Below are positions 55,297 through 64,000 of a DNA stretch of 64,000 bases, piece by piece. How positions within the stretch are numbered: position 1 is the first letter of the stretch; each line of letters begins with the position of its first letter. The notes below the pieces were generated by a model, which worked only from the letters and a program-made list of their open reading frames with translations, did not search any database and was not told where the DNA came from. The stretch spans positions 42,235,249-42,299,248 of the forward strand of contig OY294050.1 of assembly GCA_958510825.1 (NCBI GenBank). Direction: 5' to 3'. Source of the DNA: Brachypterus glaber. Lineage: Eukaryota > Arthropoda > Insecta > Coleoptera > Kateretidae. The translations under genes and the position numbers were made by a program.

Positions 55297-55375
55297 AGTT
55301 GTCCCTACTACCGATATGTGGCTCTGAAGAGTGCTAAAAAGCACGAAATCGATCAGTCACTTCGGAGGGACGACT
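55297..55375 (+). ncRNA. hammerhead ribozyme in the inverted terminal copy
   Basis: The same 79 bases on the opposite strand. The inversion point is at 55293-55295 with one extra base. A transcript through 55111-55375 could fold the two motifs against each other as a long hairpin, which would compete with ribozyme folding. Confidence 0.85.
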
Positions 55376-55757
55376 GCGTTAATCAAACAAAAGTCGTTTT
55401 AAGGAATAGTAAAATGTTTTATATAAATTATTATACTATTTTTAAATAATATACTATTTTTACTGGCATCGTTAGCTCATAACTGACCTATTTTAATTTT
55501 TTTATTAAGAAAAAAACAGTCTTCCACACCATTTCTGTTACTTTTCAGAACGGAATCGTGTTCAGCGTGCCCAAATCTATAAAAACATTGTTTTTTTTAC
55601 ACCTGCATCGTTACCTCAGAAACGACCTAATTTCAGCTTTTTACGAAAAAAAAAAACAGTCTTCAACACCGTTTCTGTAATTTTAAAGGCCGAAAACATT
55701 ACATATAAATTTAAGTTATATTGTTTGGCATTTATGAAAAATAAACAGTGACTACTT

Positions 55758-56001
55758 CAACGAACTAACAACTCTTCTCTCTAGAATACGCCTACCGTTA
55801 ATATAAACATCATCAACATCTCGGTTTGTTTGTAAACAAATAGTAGGTATATTCAGGCCTGAACAATAACAATTACCAGTAACTGTTATTGTTGTCTCTG
55901 TTAGAACAAAGCTGTGCGAGTAAGACAGACAAATGTATATGTTGGCTACGTTTTTTTCAGTTTTTACAAATGAAATGCCTATTTTAGAGAGAAGAGTATT
56001 A
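55758..56001. mobile_element. MITE with 8-bp-TSD ends, copy 3 (right end damaged)
   Basis: Starts CAACGAACTAACAACTCTTC and follows copy 1 in the same orientation. The right end stops at gagaagagtatta, lacking the final AGTTCGTTG, so the TSD cannot be checked. Confidence 0.78.
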
Positions 56002-56786
56002 AATTACTATTTTGGTTTAGTTAAACGTGATAAACTTTAATTAAAAAGAAAAATGCATTAAGTATAAGGTACCTAACTTGATAACACAAATAACAAATAT
56101 AGCTTTAAAGTAAGATAAATTCAAGAATATTATTTACCTTGGTGGCCAATCATTTTTCGTATTTATTTGGTATATCCCTACTATAATCGAAAATGTCATT
56201 GAGCTTCAGCTAGTGTATAAATTTAAATTTTCTATTTTTCTTTGTATTTTACACGGAAAACTATAAATAAATATTTTATTTATTAACTTAATCATGTCTC
56301 ATTAAAAGTCTGCTGTCACAAAACAAACGCACTCAAAAACAAAAACATGTGCTGCCCTCTATCGCTAAAATAACGAAGTAACGTAGGCATTACTACTACT
56401 AGTTTTTAAATAAAAACATTTAAATGTATTGCTTAATTTATATTGAATGAATATAAATGTTTTAAGATTGTTAATCAACAGAAAACAAAGTTTTTTTTAT
56501 TGATTTCTATTTATTATTCTATATCGAAAAATCAACTTTTGTAACAAACTTCACTGTAACTAAACTTTTTAATATGGCGTCAAAATTCAACAGTTTTTGT
56601 AGTGGGAAAGAAGGCAAATGATTGTAAATAAAACAGGTATGGTTGTGAATAAAATAGTATACAAACCTCGATTCAACATTTCATTTGTCCTTCGGGAATT
56701 AGCAGCTACGCTACGCTCCTCGGTTTGCTAAATTTCACTCAAAAAATGAAACTATTATTTCTGCTTGCTGTCATGGAAACTCTATA
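56002..56786. other. AT-rich stretch, no gene
   Basis: No coding frame or strong structure. A GC-richer block near 56695-56735 (gcagctacgctacgctcctc) lies in a possible small hairpin. Confidence 0.5.
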
Positions 56787-56940
56787 ACGGGTGTCCCAAC
56801 TTTATTTACCAAGAGATTTTTTCGAAAACTAAAAGAGCAGGTTCTGCAAAAACCACCTTATATTGTACAATGTCTATAAAAAGTAGCCAAAAGTAAAATC
56901 CTCAGTCCCCTCTCCTAACACAGTAAGAACTAGTAAGTAA
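56787..56940 (+). repeat. dispersed GAAAACTAAAAGAG repeat, single partial unit
   Basis: Starts gtgtcccaact and contains tcgaaaactaaaagag and the tctataaaaagtagccaaaa block, as in the copies at 7437 and 24590-25115. Only the first part of one unit is present. Confidence 0.65.
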
Positions 56941-56964
56941 ATACATTGGGGACTTAAAGAACAA

Positions 56965-57240
56965 AATTTCTTATAACTTCAAACTTGCTCGCGAAAAAAT
57001 GGAAGCAATGAAAACCAAGGCGAAAGATCGTTTTGATCAACACGTGAATCCAAATCCCCCTGAATATTCCGTTGGCTAAAAGGTCTGGCTAAGGGAATCT
57101 CAAATCGGTTATAATCTGAAACCAAAATATCTTGGCCCTCGACGAAATCCACCGAAATTCGGCAATAATAAGTAACAGCAATAATCAAACTAAAGTAAAC
57201 TTTGACAGACTAAAACTATATAACGCACGAGAAATGGAGT
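56965..57240 (+). pseudogene. integrase C-terminal fragment of an older errantivirus-like element
   Basis: In one plus-strand frame: EKMEAMKTKAKDRFDQHVN then an in-frame stop after EYSVG, VWLRESQIGYNLKPKY and LGP. This is the counterpart of 36343-36678 in the other element. The copy is on the opposite strand and clearly more decayed. It marks the 5' side of a relic whose env lies at 58015-59790. Confidence 0.7.
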
Positions 57241-57429
57241 CCGATAACACGTCTCAACAAAAAAAATTTTGTTCTTTGTCCTAAAGTTTTATTTTGATTT
57301 TTCGGTTCATTATGCACAAAAACGAAAAGAAAATACCTTTCTTTTCATTTTCGAATATTTTTATAAATTTCAATTAGTTTAAATACATTCAAAAATACCG
57401 CAAGATCTGAGTGGGGTTTTTAGGTTCAC

Positions 57430-57868
57430 GCAGTGCTTCCAGATGGCACTCAAATGATAAACAACGATCAGGTGTTTTGTACATGTCGAGAAAACGTTAA
57501 AATGGCATCGCGAAAGTGTAAATATAATGCTGATGCATTTTGCTATGTATGTGGTCAATTTATTAAAGTTCGAGACATGAAATATGAACTAAAAACATCT
57601 CACGTTCTCTGTGAAGCCTACGAAGCATATTTTGACCGTCTTGTTCGGAATTAAGACAAGCCATGGGCTCCAAATGTTGCTCGTAGTTATTGTAAAAGAT
57701 TTTTGGAAGGTGAGCAATTTTCAATTAAGCAGTGAATCAAATATAATGGACATATTAACGTTATCAAGTATTGGCCAATGAAAACATGATGGGAGACTAT
57801 ATCTGGGGTTTATTGAGAGAAAGTACTTATGAACATAAAAGAAAGATTAAGAGTGTACACTTTTAAAG
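57430..57868 (+). pseudogene. internally deleted copy of a dispersed insect zinc-motif protein
   Basis: The N-terminal part reads MASRKCKYNADAFCYVCGQF with a CxxC pair, then a His and Cys further on, and is open to a stop at 57652-57654. A short out-of-frame stretch follows, with PWAPNVARSYCKRFLEG. From 57778 it reads NENMMGDYIWGLLRESTY then KRKIKSVHF and a stop. I recognise these as the two ends of an abundant, unnamed insect repeat protein (CYVCG start, MMxDYxWxLxR..YKRK end); the middle is missing. It probably inserted into the errantivirus relic. Confidence 0.5.
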
Positions 57869-58014
57869 TATTTTCTACTTTTTTGTAAGTTATTTTGATA
57901 GTAAAACTTAATAAAAATGATAAACAAATTTGTTTTGATGGTTCTATCTTCCAATAAAAAATAATACCACAGATTTTGAAAAATATATTAACTCCGCTTA
58001 ATAATACTTTGGGT

Positions 58015-58436
58015 TTGGACTATTATCATGAAAGCACTATCAAAATCTCTAACGATAAATGAAAACTCCTGGTCTATAAGGACACTTCCCTTTTACAAAA
58101 ATCTTTTGAGCGTAACCACATAATACTAAAAAGCATCGATAACCTACTAACTAAAGACTCGAACCCCGACTAATGTACCTTTCCACAGACGTCAGATCCC
58201 ATACTCATATTTTAGATAACATTTCAGACACTATAACAAATAAATTTTCAGAAATTAAGGATGATATAAATTTTTAAAATCTTAATTCTAACAGAAATAA
58301 AAGAACGGAATAGGCACAGTCTGGAAAACTATTACCGCTAACTTAGATGCCAGCGATGGTGAATATTACGAAAACTGTATAAACAAATTAGAAAAAGACG
58401 ATCATGAAGTTCAAAACCTTATGAAAAAACAATTTC

Positions 58437-58467
<31 letters not shown>

Positions 58468-59790
58468 TTATTAATGCATCAACCGCTGGGGTCATTAGCA
58501 GTTATAATATGAATGTACAATAGGTAAGCATTAGTATACATGATAGCTTAAAGTAATATTTTGTTTATAAAGTCTATGGAGGAAATGAACTTGAATATTT
58601 TTTCTGTACACTCAGGGTCATAGCTCAGTATTGCGCTTAGGTTAAACCTTTCTTGTAACTACTCAAACAATAAAAACCTTTAACCAGACTATTCAAAAGT
58701 TGCAGATCGATGAGGAAACTTTTAATAATTTAAAAATTATCGAAAACGATCTTTATAACTGATAACCAAAAGTACCTTGCGGGCAAGTTTAACATAAATA
58801 CTATTTGTGAACAGTTAATAGAATCTTTTATGCACAATGATGGACAGTTGGCCGATATATTAAATAGTATAACTATTGCAAGATTAAAAGTTTTTCACCC
58901 CTCCATTATCCAACCCTTGGAGTTGTTAGATCAATTATCAAACAAAGCACTGAAAAGAGAAAACTAGCCTTTCAACCTAGATTACACAACAACGCTAATT
59001 TTATCGACACTATTGAATTAGAGGCTTATTAAACAAATAACAGAATTATTTTTATTTTATCAATTCCTTTAGTCCAAAGCGATTTATACAATTTATTGCA
59101 CCTATACTCTTTACCCCTGACCCTAGAACACTCCTTTTCCATACATTCCTTACTTCTTCAAAATACTTAGGACTATCCGATGATAATAGGTTTTATACGC
59201 AAATTGCAAATATAGACAAATGGAAATCACTCTCAGCTACTGGAAACAAATTCAAAATATGGTACTACCTGGTAACATACTCAATCAATTCGACAACACC
59301 CTGTGAAGCACAAATCCTAAATCACCCTGTGGTACTTTCACAAAATTGCCAGGTCAGCACTTTTAACATCGAGGATTAACATTTACAACCCTAGAGAGCA
59401 AACACTTGGCTCCTCGTTGTATCTCAATTGATCCCGATCACCATAATCTGCACAAACACTGGTATTCAAACTTCATTTGCTACACAGAACTCCATTTTAA
59501 AACTCACACCATCCTGTTCCGGACATGTTGGATCTACAAGAATTTTATCTACCTTCGACAGAACTTCAAATTACTCAGTTATTTAAAATACTATTAAAAT
59601 CCCGTTTGACTGCTTCGAGGATCTTGCTGACGCAGCCAACCTTCCAAAAACTCTCTTCTCTAAAAATAAATAATTTAAATTTAGACGAGTTAAACATGGC
59701 TGAACATAAACTAAACAAATATAGCCAACAACTAGACGAAATGTTTAATGAACAGCAACCCCGAAAAGGTGGTGAAATGGAATGCCCGAA
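58015..59790 (+). pseudogene. env: envelope-like gene relic of the older errantivirus element
   Basis: Segments in all three frames follow the same order as the env remnant at 34494-36342 on the other strand. They include the segment ASDGEYYENCINKLEKDDHE (about 58350-58405), one matching the LNSITIARLK region (58857-58890), and a Cys-containing C-terminal part (59400-59700). A TTTA microsatellite and about 200 bp of unrelated sequence (58437-58650) interrupt it. Many stops and frame changes make it non-coding. No reconstruction is given. No LTR was found on either side. Confidence 0.65.
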
Positions 59791-60102
59791 AAATATATTT
59801 TTAACTTACCGAGTCAAACACATTAGATTTATTACATTTAGATTAGTCTATTTTCAGTTTTACAGAATTATTCAGTAGGCCAGGAGTAAAAAAGGCTTTA
59901 AATAAGTTTATTTAATCAAAATGTCATTTTATAAATTCTCACTTATTAAAAAAATAAGTATCACATATGTCCAAGACACTTTTTAAAGACTGTTCTTACC
60001 CCTTGGCCCAGAATTATTGTGTATAACTATGAGAATAGCTTAATCTGAGTAAGAAATGTAATGTATATGACTCGGCAAGTTAAAAATAGATTTTTTGGTA
60101 GC
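59790..60102. mobile_element. MITE or foldback at the end of the env relic
   Basis: The left arm aaatatatttttaacttacc followed by gagtcaaacacatt pairs with the right arm aatgtatatgactcggcaag followed by ttaaaaatagatttttt. Arms are about 90-110 bp and imperfect. Noncoding. Confidence 0.6.
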
Positions 60103-61252
60103 TCATTGCCAGAGCTTTTGAAGCTTCTAGTACCCAAAGGAACCGGATCCGGAGTCTAACAATTTGAAAATAGCTTAATTTGAATGCACTTTAAAACATA
60201 TATTAAATACAGTCGGGAGAAAATAATGAAATAAAAATTTTAGTATTTAACACTAGTCAACAATCAAGATTTAAACAAAAATATAAGGATTTTTATTTAT
60301 TATTTTATTTTATTGTCGTTTTGAGACCTATTAATAAGTAGTTTATATTATAATAGACAGATTATAAAACAAAAAATTTGGAGGTGCTTCAAAGTTAATT
60401 AAAACATTCCTTAGAATTCCATCGGTCTATGTTTTATACCATCTTTCCACCATAATTTCCGCAAAAGTAAGCAAAATTTTTGAAAAATATTTTAAAACAT
60501 GCCGAATTTTAAATCGTTATTTTCAAATATAAACAACTTCTTCCTCGTTGTATTAATATAAAAATATTTAAATTCTTCAGTAAGAAAAATAATTTTCTTT
60601 TGGGACAAAAATTTTGACATTGTCATAAAATAAATTGATTATTATTATTATTAAGATCATTTTAAAACATGCTTCTGAAGAAAATGAGCATTTTTATTCC
60701 ATAATTTTCTTCCGCGTCTATTTTATATGTCATAAAGCACATGCAAAGTTATTTTTAAAACGCCAGGTCATTGATCCAGTTCTTTTGGGTTCTAGAAGTC
60801 CTTTATTTTCGTATACAATGTTTTTTTGTCCTAGGCTGCAACTATCTTTGAGATATATTGAAAAATCCGTTTTTTGTAAAAAATACGTCAAAAAAGTTCA
60901 AATCGAGTTCAATGTTGCAAAATTGGTCTTTTACTCAATAAACTCAAAATCAAAACTCCCTGAATTGTTTCCGGGTAAAACTGGTGTATAACATACAGAC
61001 ATAACAAATACTCAAAAATATGCACACAAAAAATTATAATTGATTAGTTTTTCCAAGGTATTACTGACCGTCACACACTGACAAAAATTATGTTTGAATA
61101 TTATATCATCTAATAATGGTTTCATGCAGGAGTAAGCAAAAATAATAGAGCCCGTCACAGAAATTACCATAATAAAAATAATTAACTGCTTCTTAGTGTA
61201 CAATGCAACACGGCGTTTTTAAGGCACTCTTTTAACTAAAATTAAAAGTTTT
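60103..61252. other. AT-rich stretch, no supported gene
   Basis: Contains a short ATT microsatellite near 60640. Open frames at 60635-60991 (plus) and 61012-61203 (minus) have no ATG-supported structure or splice sites that I could defend. The minus frame contains one hydrophobic segment only. Confidence 0.5.
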
Positions 61253-61345
61253 AGATTTTAAGCTTTCACGGCCATTAAGATATAAAGAACTTTCACTTTC
61301 GGGTTTAGACCGTGTTAATGGATTTTCACTTTCCGACATTTCTAA

Positions 61346-62431
61346 TCTACATATTTTCTGATACAGGGAGAGTTCTATGAACAAGTGTCAGGCGCCGCAA
61401 TGGGATCCCCATTATCACCCCCTGCGGCCAATGCTTTCATGGAATACTTCGAGAAAAAAGCTATTGAGTCATTTCCATTAAAACCTAAAATTTGGCGCAG
61501 ATACGTAGACGATGTCTATGCTATTTGGCCCCATGGCATGGAAAGCCTTCAAGGTTTTCTAAATCACCTCAATTCCCAACATAAATCTATACGGTTTACG
61601 ATGGAAATTGAGAACAACGGATCACTTCCCTTTTTGGACGTTTTGGTTTACAAAACGGAAAATGGCTCAATAGGACACTCGGTATACAGGAAGAAAACCC
61701 ACACTGACAGATACCTAAACGCATTTTCACATCACCATCCCTCTCAAAAACGCTCGGTAGTTAATTCACTTGTTCATAGGGCTTTCATGATTTCAGACAA
61801 GAATTCCCTAGACACAGAACTCCTTAAACTAACCAAAGCCTTGACCATGAACGGTTATACCAAAAAAGACATTAATAAGACCATATACAAATACAGAAAT
61901 CCCAGACCCAAACAACAGGACAATAGTGACAATGACAGACAGACACAAGTTATACTTCCCTATGTAAGCGGTATCACGGATAAAATAGGTAAACTTTTGA
62001 AGAAGTCAAATATTAAGCCTATATTTCGGTCCAACCAAAAATTAGGTCAATGTTTGACTTCAACAAAAGACAAAATACCCCTGAGTTCAGAAGGCGTATA
62101 TAAAATACCCTGCTCCTGTGGTACGGTTTACATAGGTGAAACTAAGAGAAAAATTTCTACAAGACTTCAAGAGCATGAGCGCAATATAAGAAAGAAACAA
62201 ATTTCCTTATCGGCAGTAGCTGAACATGTACATGAAACAGGTCATAAAATCAATTTGTCTGAAACAAAACAAATATTAACAGAAAACAGAAAAATGCCAA
62301 GGAAGATACGGGAATCGATAGAAATCATCAAGCATCCTAACAATATCAATCGGGACACTGGTTACCACTTACCTGCAATATGGAAGTCTCTGATAGGAAA
62401 AACCTCGTCACGGGTGAATAACCACAACTAG
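61346..62431 (+). CDS. PLE protein: RT palm and thumb plus GIY-YIG endonuclease, 5'-truncated
   Basis: The frame is open from 61346 without an ATG at its start. RT motif B is GAAMGSPLSPPAANAFMEYF (from about 61391) and motif C is RRYVDDVYAIW (about 61498-61530), followed by SLPFLDVLVYK. The C-terminal 130 residues are the GIY-YIG nuclease with PCSCGTVYIGETK and the EH-containing helix. Motifs 1-A of the RT are absent, so it is incomplete. A possible 3' splice site (ctgatacag, 61366) precedes the first recognisable residues; PLEs can contain introns, so this may be an old exon edge. The frame itself has no stop or shift. Confidence 0.85.
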   Translation, partial: STYFLIQGEFYEQVSGAAMGSPLSPPAANAFMEYFEKKAIESFPLKPKIWRRYVDDVYAIWPHGMESLQGFLNHLNSQHKSIRFTMEIENNGSLPFLDVLVYKTENGSIGHSVYRKKTHTDRYLNAFSHHHPSQKRSVVNSLVHRAFMISDKNSLDTELLKLTKALTMNGYTKKDINKTIYKYRNPRPKQQDNSDNDRQTQVILPYVSGITDKIGKLLKKSNIKPIFRSNQKLGQCLTSTKDKIPLSSEGVYKIPCSCGTVYIGETKRKISTRLQEHERNIRKKQISLSAVAEHVHETGHKINLSETKQILTENRKMPRKIRESIEIIKHPNNINRDTGYHLPAIWKSLIGKTSSRVNNHN

Positions 62432-62477
62432 TCATAAATAGTGACACAAGTTGATACGAAACTTATTTTCAGATTAA

Positions 62478-62518
62478 TCCCTGAAGATGTCTCTAGTAGT
62501 AAGAGACGAAACGTCGGA
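62478..62518 (+). ncRNA. candidate PLE hammerhead ribozyme, copy at 62.5 kb
   Basis: Same bases as 1701-1741: CTGAAGA at 62481-62487, helix II GTCTC/GAGAC, GAAA at 62508-62511, ACGT, and C at 62515. Same extra T before helix II. Confidence 0.55.
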
Positions 62519-62658
62519 AAGTGAAAATCCATTAACACGGTCTAAACCCGAAAGTGAAAGTTCTTTATAAAATTAAAAGTGTATTTATAGTTCGTTACTT
62601 ATTACGTGTTTATTAAAAGCTTTGCACATGCGTAATAATATAACTATGGTCTATTATT

Positions 62659-62980
62659 CCATCAATCTATTTTCCAATCATCGCACAGAGTGATATTGGT
62701 AGACTGACAGATTCGGGCTGTATCAATCTATTTTCCAATCATCGCACAGAGTGATATTGGTAGACTGACAGTTTCGGGCTGTATCAATCTATTTTCCAAT
62801 CATCGCACAGAGTGATATTGGTAGACTGACAGTTTCGGGCTGTATCAATCTATTTTCCAATCATCGCACAGAGTGATATTGGTAGACTGACAGTTTCGGG
62901 CTGACATCAATCTATTTTTCAGCCCGAAACTGTCAGTCTACAATATCACTCTGTGCGATGATTCGAAAATAGATTGATGG
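62659..62980. repeat. foldback MITE whose left arm is a 61-bp tandem repeat
   Basis: Units start at 62661, 62722, 62783 and 62844 (atcaatctattttccaatca..tgacagtttcgggctgt), 61 bp each, plus a truncated fifth at 62906. One inverted copy follows (62920-62980), ending gattgatgg. The first unit has gacagattcggg where the others have gacagtttcggg. The block ccaatcatcgcacagagtga links it to the neighbouring element at 63033. Confidence 0.85.
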
Positions 62981-63032
62981 AATAATATTTTTATAATTTT
63001 GTTTAAAATTAAAAATTTCTGTCCTTGATAAC

Positions 63033-63237
63033 TATGGTCTGTTTCATCAAGCAAGAATAGTAAATTAGAAATCGCACAGTAAATATTTTTACAACAGGTT
63101 TGAATAGTATATATTTGTGTATAGAATATAGATATGTTTTATAAAATGAACACCACACATCCAATATTCGAATGTGTTTTGAAAATATTCACTGTGCGAT
63201 TTTTAATTTACTATCTTGCTTGATGAAACAGACCATA
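63033..63237. mobile_element. 205-bp foldback MITE, TATGGTCTGTTTCATCAAGC ends
   Basis: Arms of about 62 bp (including aaatcgcacagt) pair almost perfectly; the loop is about 80 bp. The tip actatggtct also occurs just left of the tandem foldback at 62645, so the two elements are related. Confidence 0.85.
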
Positions 63238-63367
63238 ACACATAACTGACATACTTTTAAGGGGGCAGGTTTTTATAGTTTATTATTGGGAAGTAAAATA
63301 TTTTGTTTTACTTTAATATATTTTATATGCGCTGTGTAGTGTAAATTTATGCCACATTTACCTTATC

Positions 63368-63369
<2 letters not shown>

Positions 63370-63402
<33 letters not shown>

Positions 63403-64000
63403 TTATTCACCAATAAAGATACATACAGTATATATGGTAGTGTCAAAATACGAAATATAAAAAATTACAAAATATGTAATAAAAAGTACACAATATATAC
63501 TTAATAAATTTGAAATAAAAATATAATTATAAATAAAATAAAAATAAAAATGTTAACACGCATTCAAATAAACACACAATCTTAAAATTAACAATAAAAT
63601 AAGTTCAGTTACTAGGGGGTGATAAATATTCCTGAATTTTATAAACAACTTTATCAATCAGATAGTTTTTTACAGAATTTTTAAATGAGTTGTAACTATT
63701 TATATTTCTGATGTTTTTTGGCAGTTTGTTATAAAAAGTTATACAAGAGTATCTCGGAGATTTCTCGTAAAAAGATTTTCTATGCCGCGGAGTCTGAAGA
63801 TAATGATTTTGAGTGGCACCCGAATTTACATTTGAATTGTTTACAAAAAGATTAAAATTTTTTTTCACAAATAAAATACACTTAAAAATAAATAATGAAT
63901 GAATAGTTAACAAACGCTTTTCTTTAAACATCTGTTTGCAGGAATCTCTAAAAGGCATGTTAAAAATCATTCTAATAACCCTTTTTTGAGCCACAAATAC
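63370..64000 (-). pseudogene. CR1/Jockey-type LINE, 3' end, runs off the window
   Basis: The minus-strand frame 63605-63994 encodes AQKRVIRMIFNMPFRDSCKQ, LFIFKCILFVKKNF and FYNKLPKNIRN, the end of a LINE reverse transcriptase like that at 49320-50403 but clearly divergent. The 3' noncoding part is about 200 bp and ends in a (TAA)n-type microsatellite (63371-63405), which serves as the tail in such LINEs. The rest lies beyond position 64000, so completeness is unknown. Confidence 0.82.

Larger units (their letters stand above)
52388..55425 (-). mobile_element. retrozyme-like tandem array, 439-bp units with hammerhead ribozymes
   Basis: Unit starts (actaaattaaattg): 52389, 52826, 53265, 53704, 54143, 54582, 55021. 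The period is 439 bp, 437 for the first. There are six complete units, a partial seventh to 55293, and an inverted partial copy 55295-55425. A 13-bp direct repeat, aattattatacta (52375-52387 and 55426-55438), flanks the whole block, so it entered as one piece. Each unit has one hammerhead on the minus strand; the inverted copy has one on the plus strand. There is no protein: the 66-codon frame in unit 1 is not kept in the other units. Metazoan retrozymes are known as small non-autonomous retroelements of this design that make circular RNAs. Confidence 0.82.
52039..55692. mobile_element. foldback hosting the hammerhead tandem array
   Basis: The left arm (52039-52290) and right arm (55470-55692) are inverted copies. 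Each holds two degenerate copies of a block of about 115 bp (aacacgat..acagaaacggtgtg). The array at 52388-55425, bounded by its own TSD, sits in what was the loop. Confidence 0.7.
61253..62570 (+). mobile_element. Penelope-like element, longest copy in the window
   Basis: Layout: an inverted terminal segment (61253-61337, the complement of the region downstream of the hammerhead-like site in the 1.7-kb copy), a short AT-rich joint, the protein frame, then the 3' tail with hammerhead-like motif and 58 bp beyond it (62513-62570). The inverted segment starts within three bases of the predicted ribozyme cut. Upstream parts of the RT are missing, so the copy is 5' truncated. Confidence 0.85.

Noticed and set aside
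61012..61203. Minus-strand frame with one hydrophobic helix, considered as another odorant receptor exon
   Set aside because: Only a generic membrane segment; no convincing donor or acceptor, and no neighbouring exon on that strand.
62661..62905. CRISPR-like direct repeats of 61 bp
   Set aside because: Units are contiguous without variable spacers, form one arm of a foldback, and the genome is eukaryotic.

Overview
This is a gene-poor, AT-rich piece of an animal nuclear genome, almost certainly an insect. The evidence is errantivirus-like elements with an envelope remnant, Jockey/CR1-type LINEs, Penelope-like elements (PLEs), a long-LTR Ty3/gypsy element with a tRNA-Lys-type primer site, and exons that read as an insect odorant receptor. 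The order cannot be fixed from sequence alone; a beetle would fit. Nearly all of the window is transposable elements, many nested two or three deep, so relative ages can be read directly.

Layout. 0.2-1.8 kb: two PLE fragments in inverted orientation. 2.7-5.9 kb: a TIR element inside a foldback, then a second, longer palindrome. 7.2-11.1 kb: a tRNA-derived SINE, then a dimeric repeat split by a TA-flanked MITE and a TA-flanked foldback; the foldback carries a LINE insertion with a 13-bp target-site duplication (TSD). 11.3-23.2 kb: a TIR element split by a Ty3/gypsy retrotransposon with two 2,156-bp LTRs that look identical. 24-29.2 kb: an 8-bp-TSD MITE, an assembly gap, a LINE RNase H fragment, two foldbacks and a tRNA-Arg-like SINE with a 17-bp TSD. 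29.5-46.8 kb: four plus-strand exons with matching splice phases that read as the C-terminal half of an odorant receptor. Its 13.6-kb first visible intron holds a 600-bp microsatellite and a decayed errantivirus-like element on the minus strand. 46.9-51.8 kb: more MITEs and foldbacks, including a LINE inside a TIR element inside a foldback. 52.4-55.4 kb: a 439-bp tandem array, discussed below. 56.9-59.8 kb: an older errantivirus relic carrying a host-type pseudogene. 61.2-62.6 kb: a third PLE copy. 62.6-64 kb: small foldbacks and a LINE running off the window.

Most interesting system. The 439-bp array (52388-55425) has six full units, a partial unit and an inverted partial unit. Every unit encodes on the minus strand a sequence that folds as a hammerhead ribozyme with a complete catalytic core, a 15-bp two-part stem I and a palindromic stem III suited to dimeric cleavage. 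The whole array is bounded by a 13-bp TSD, so it seems to have integrated as one multimeric retrotransposed molecule (a metazoan retrozyme). Diagnostic variants run A-B-B-A-B-B along it. The PLEs in the same window end in a similar hammerhead-like motif and show the same kind of terminal inversion, which makes PLE machinery a natural candidate for moving the retrozyme.

Possible host genes are the odorant receptor exons and little else. No true tRNA or rRNA gene was seen; the tRNA-like sequences are SINE heads.
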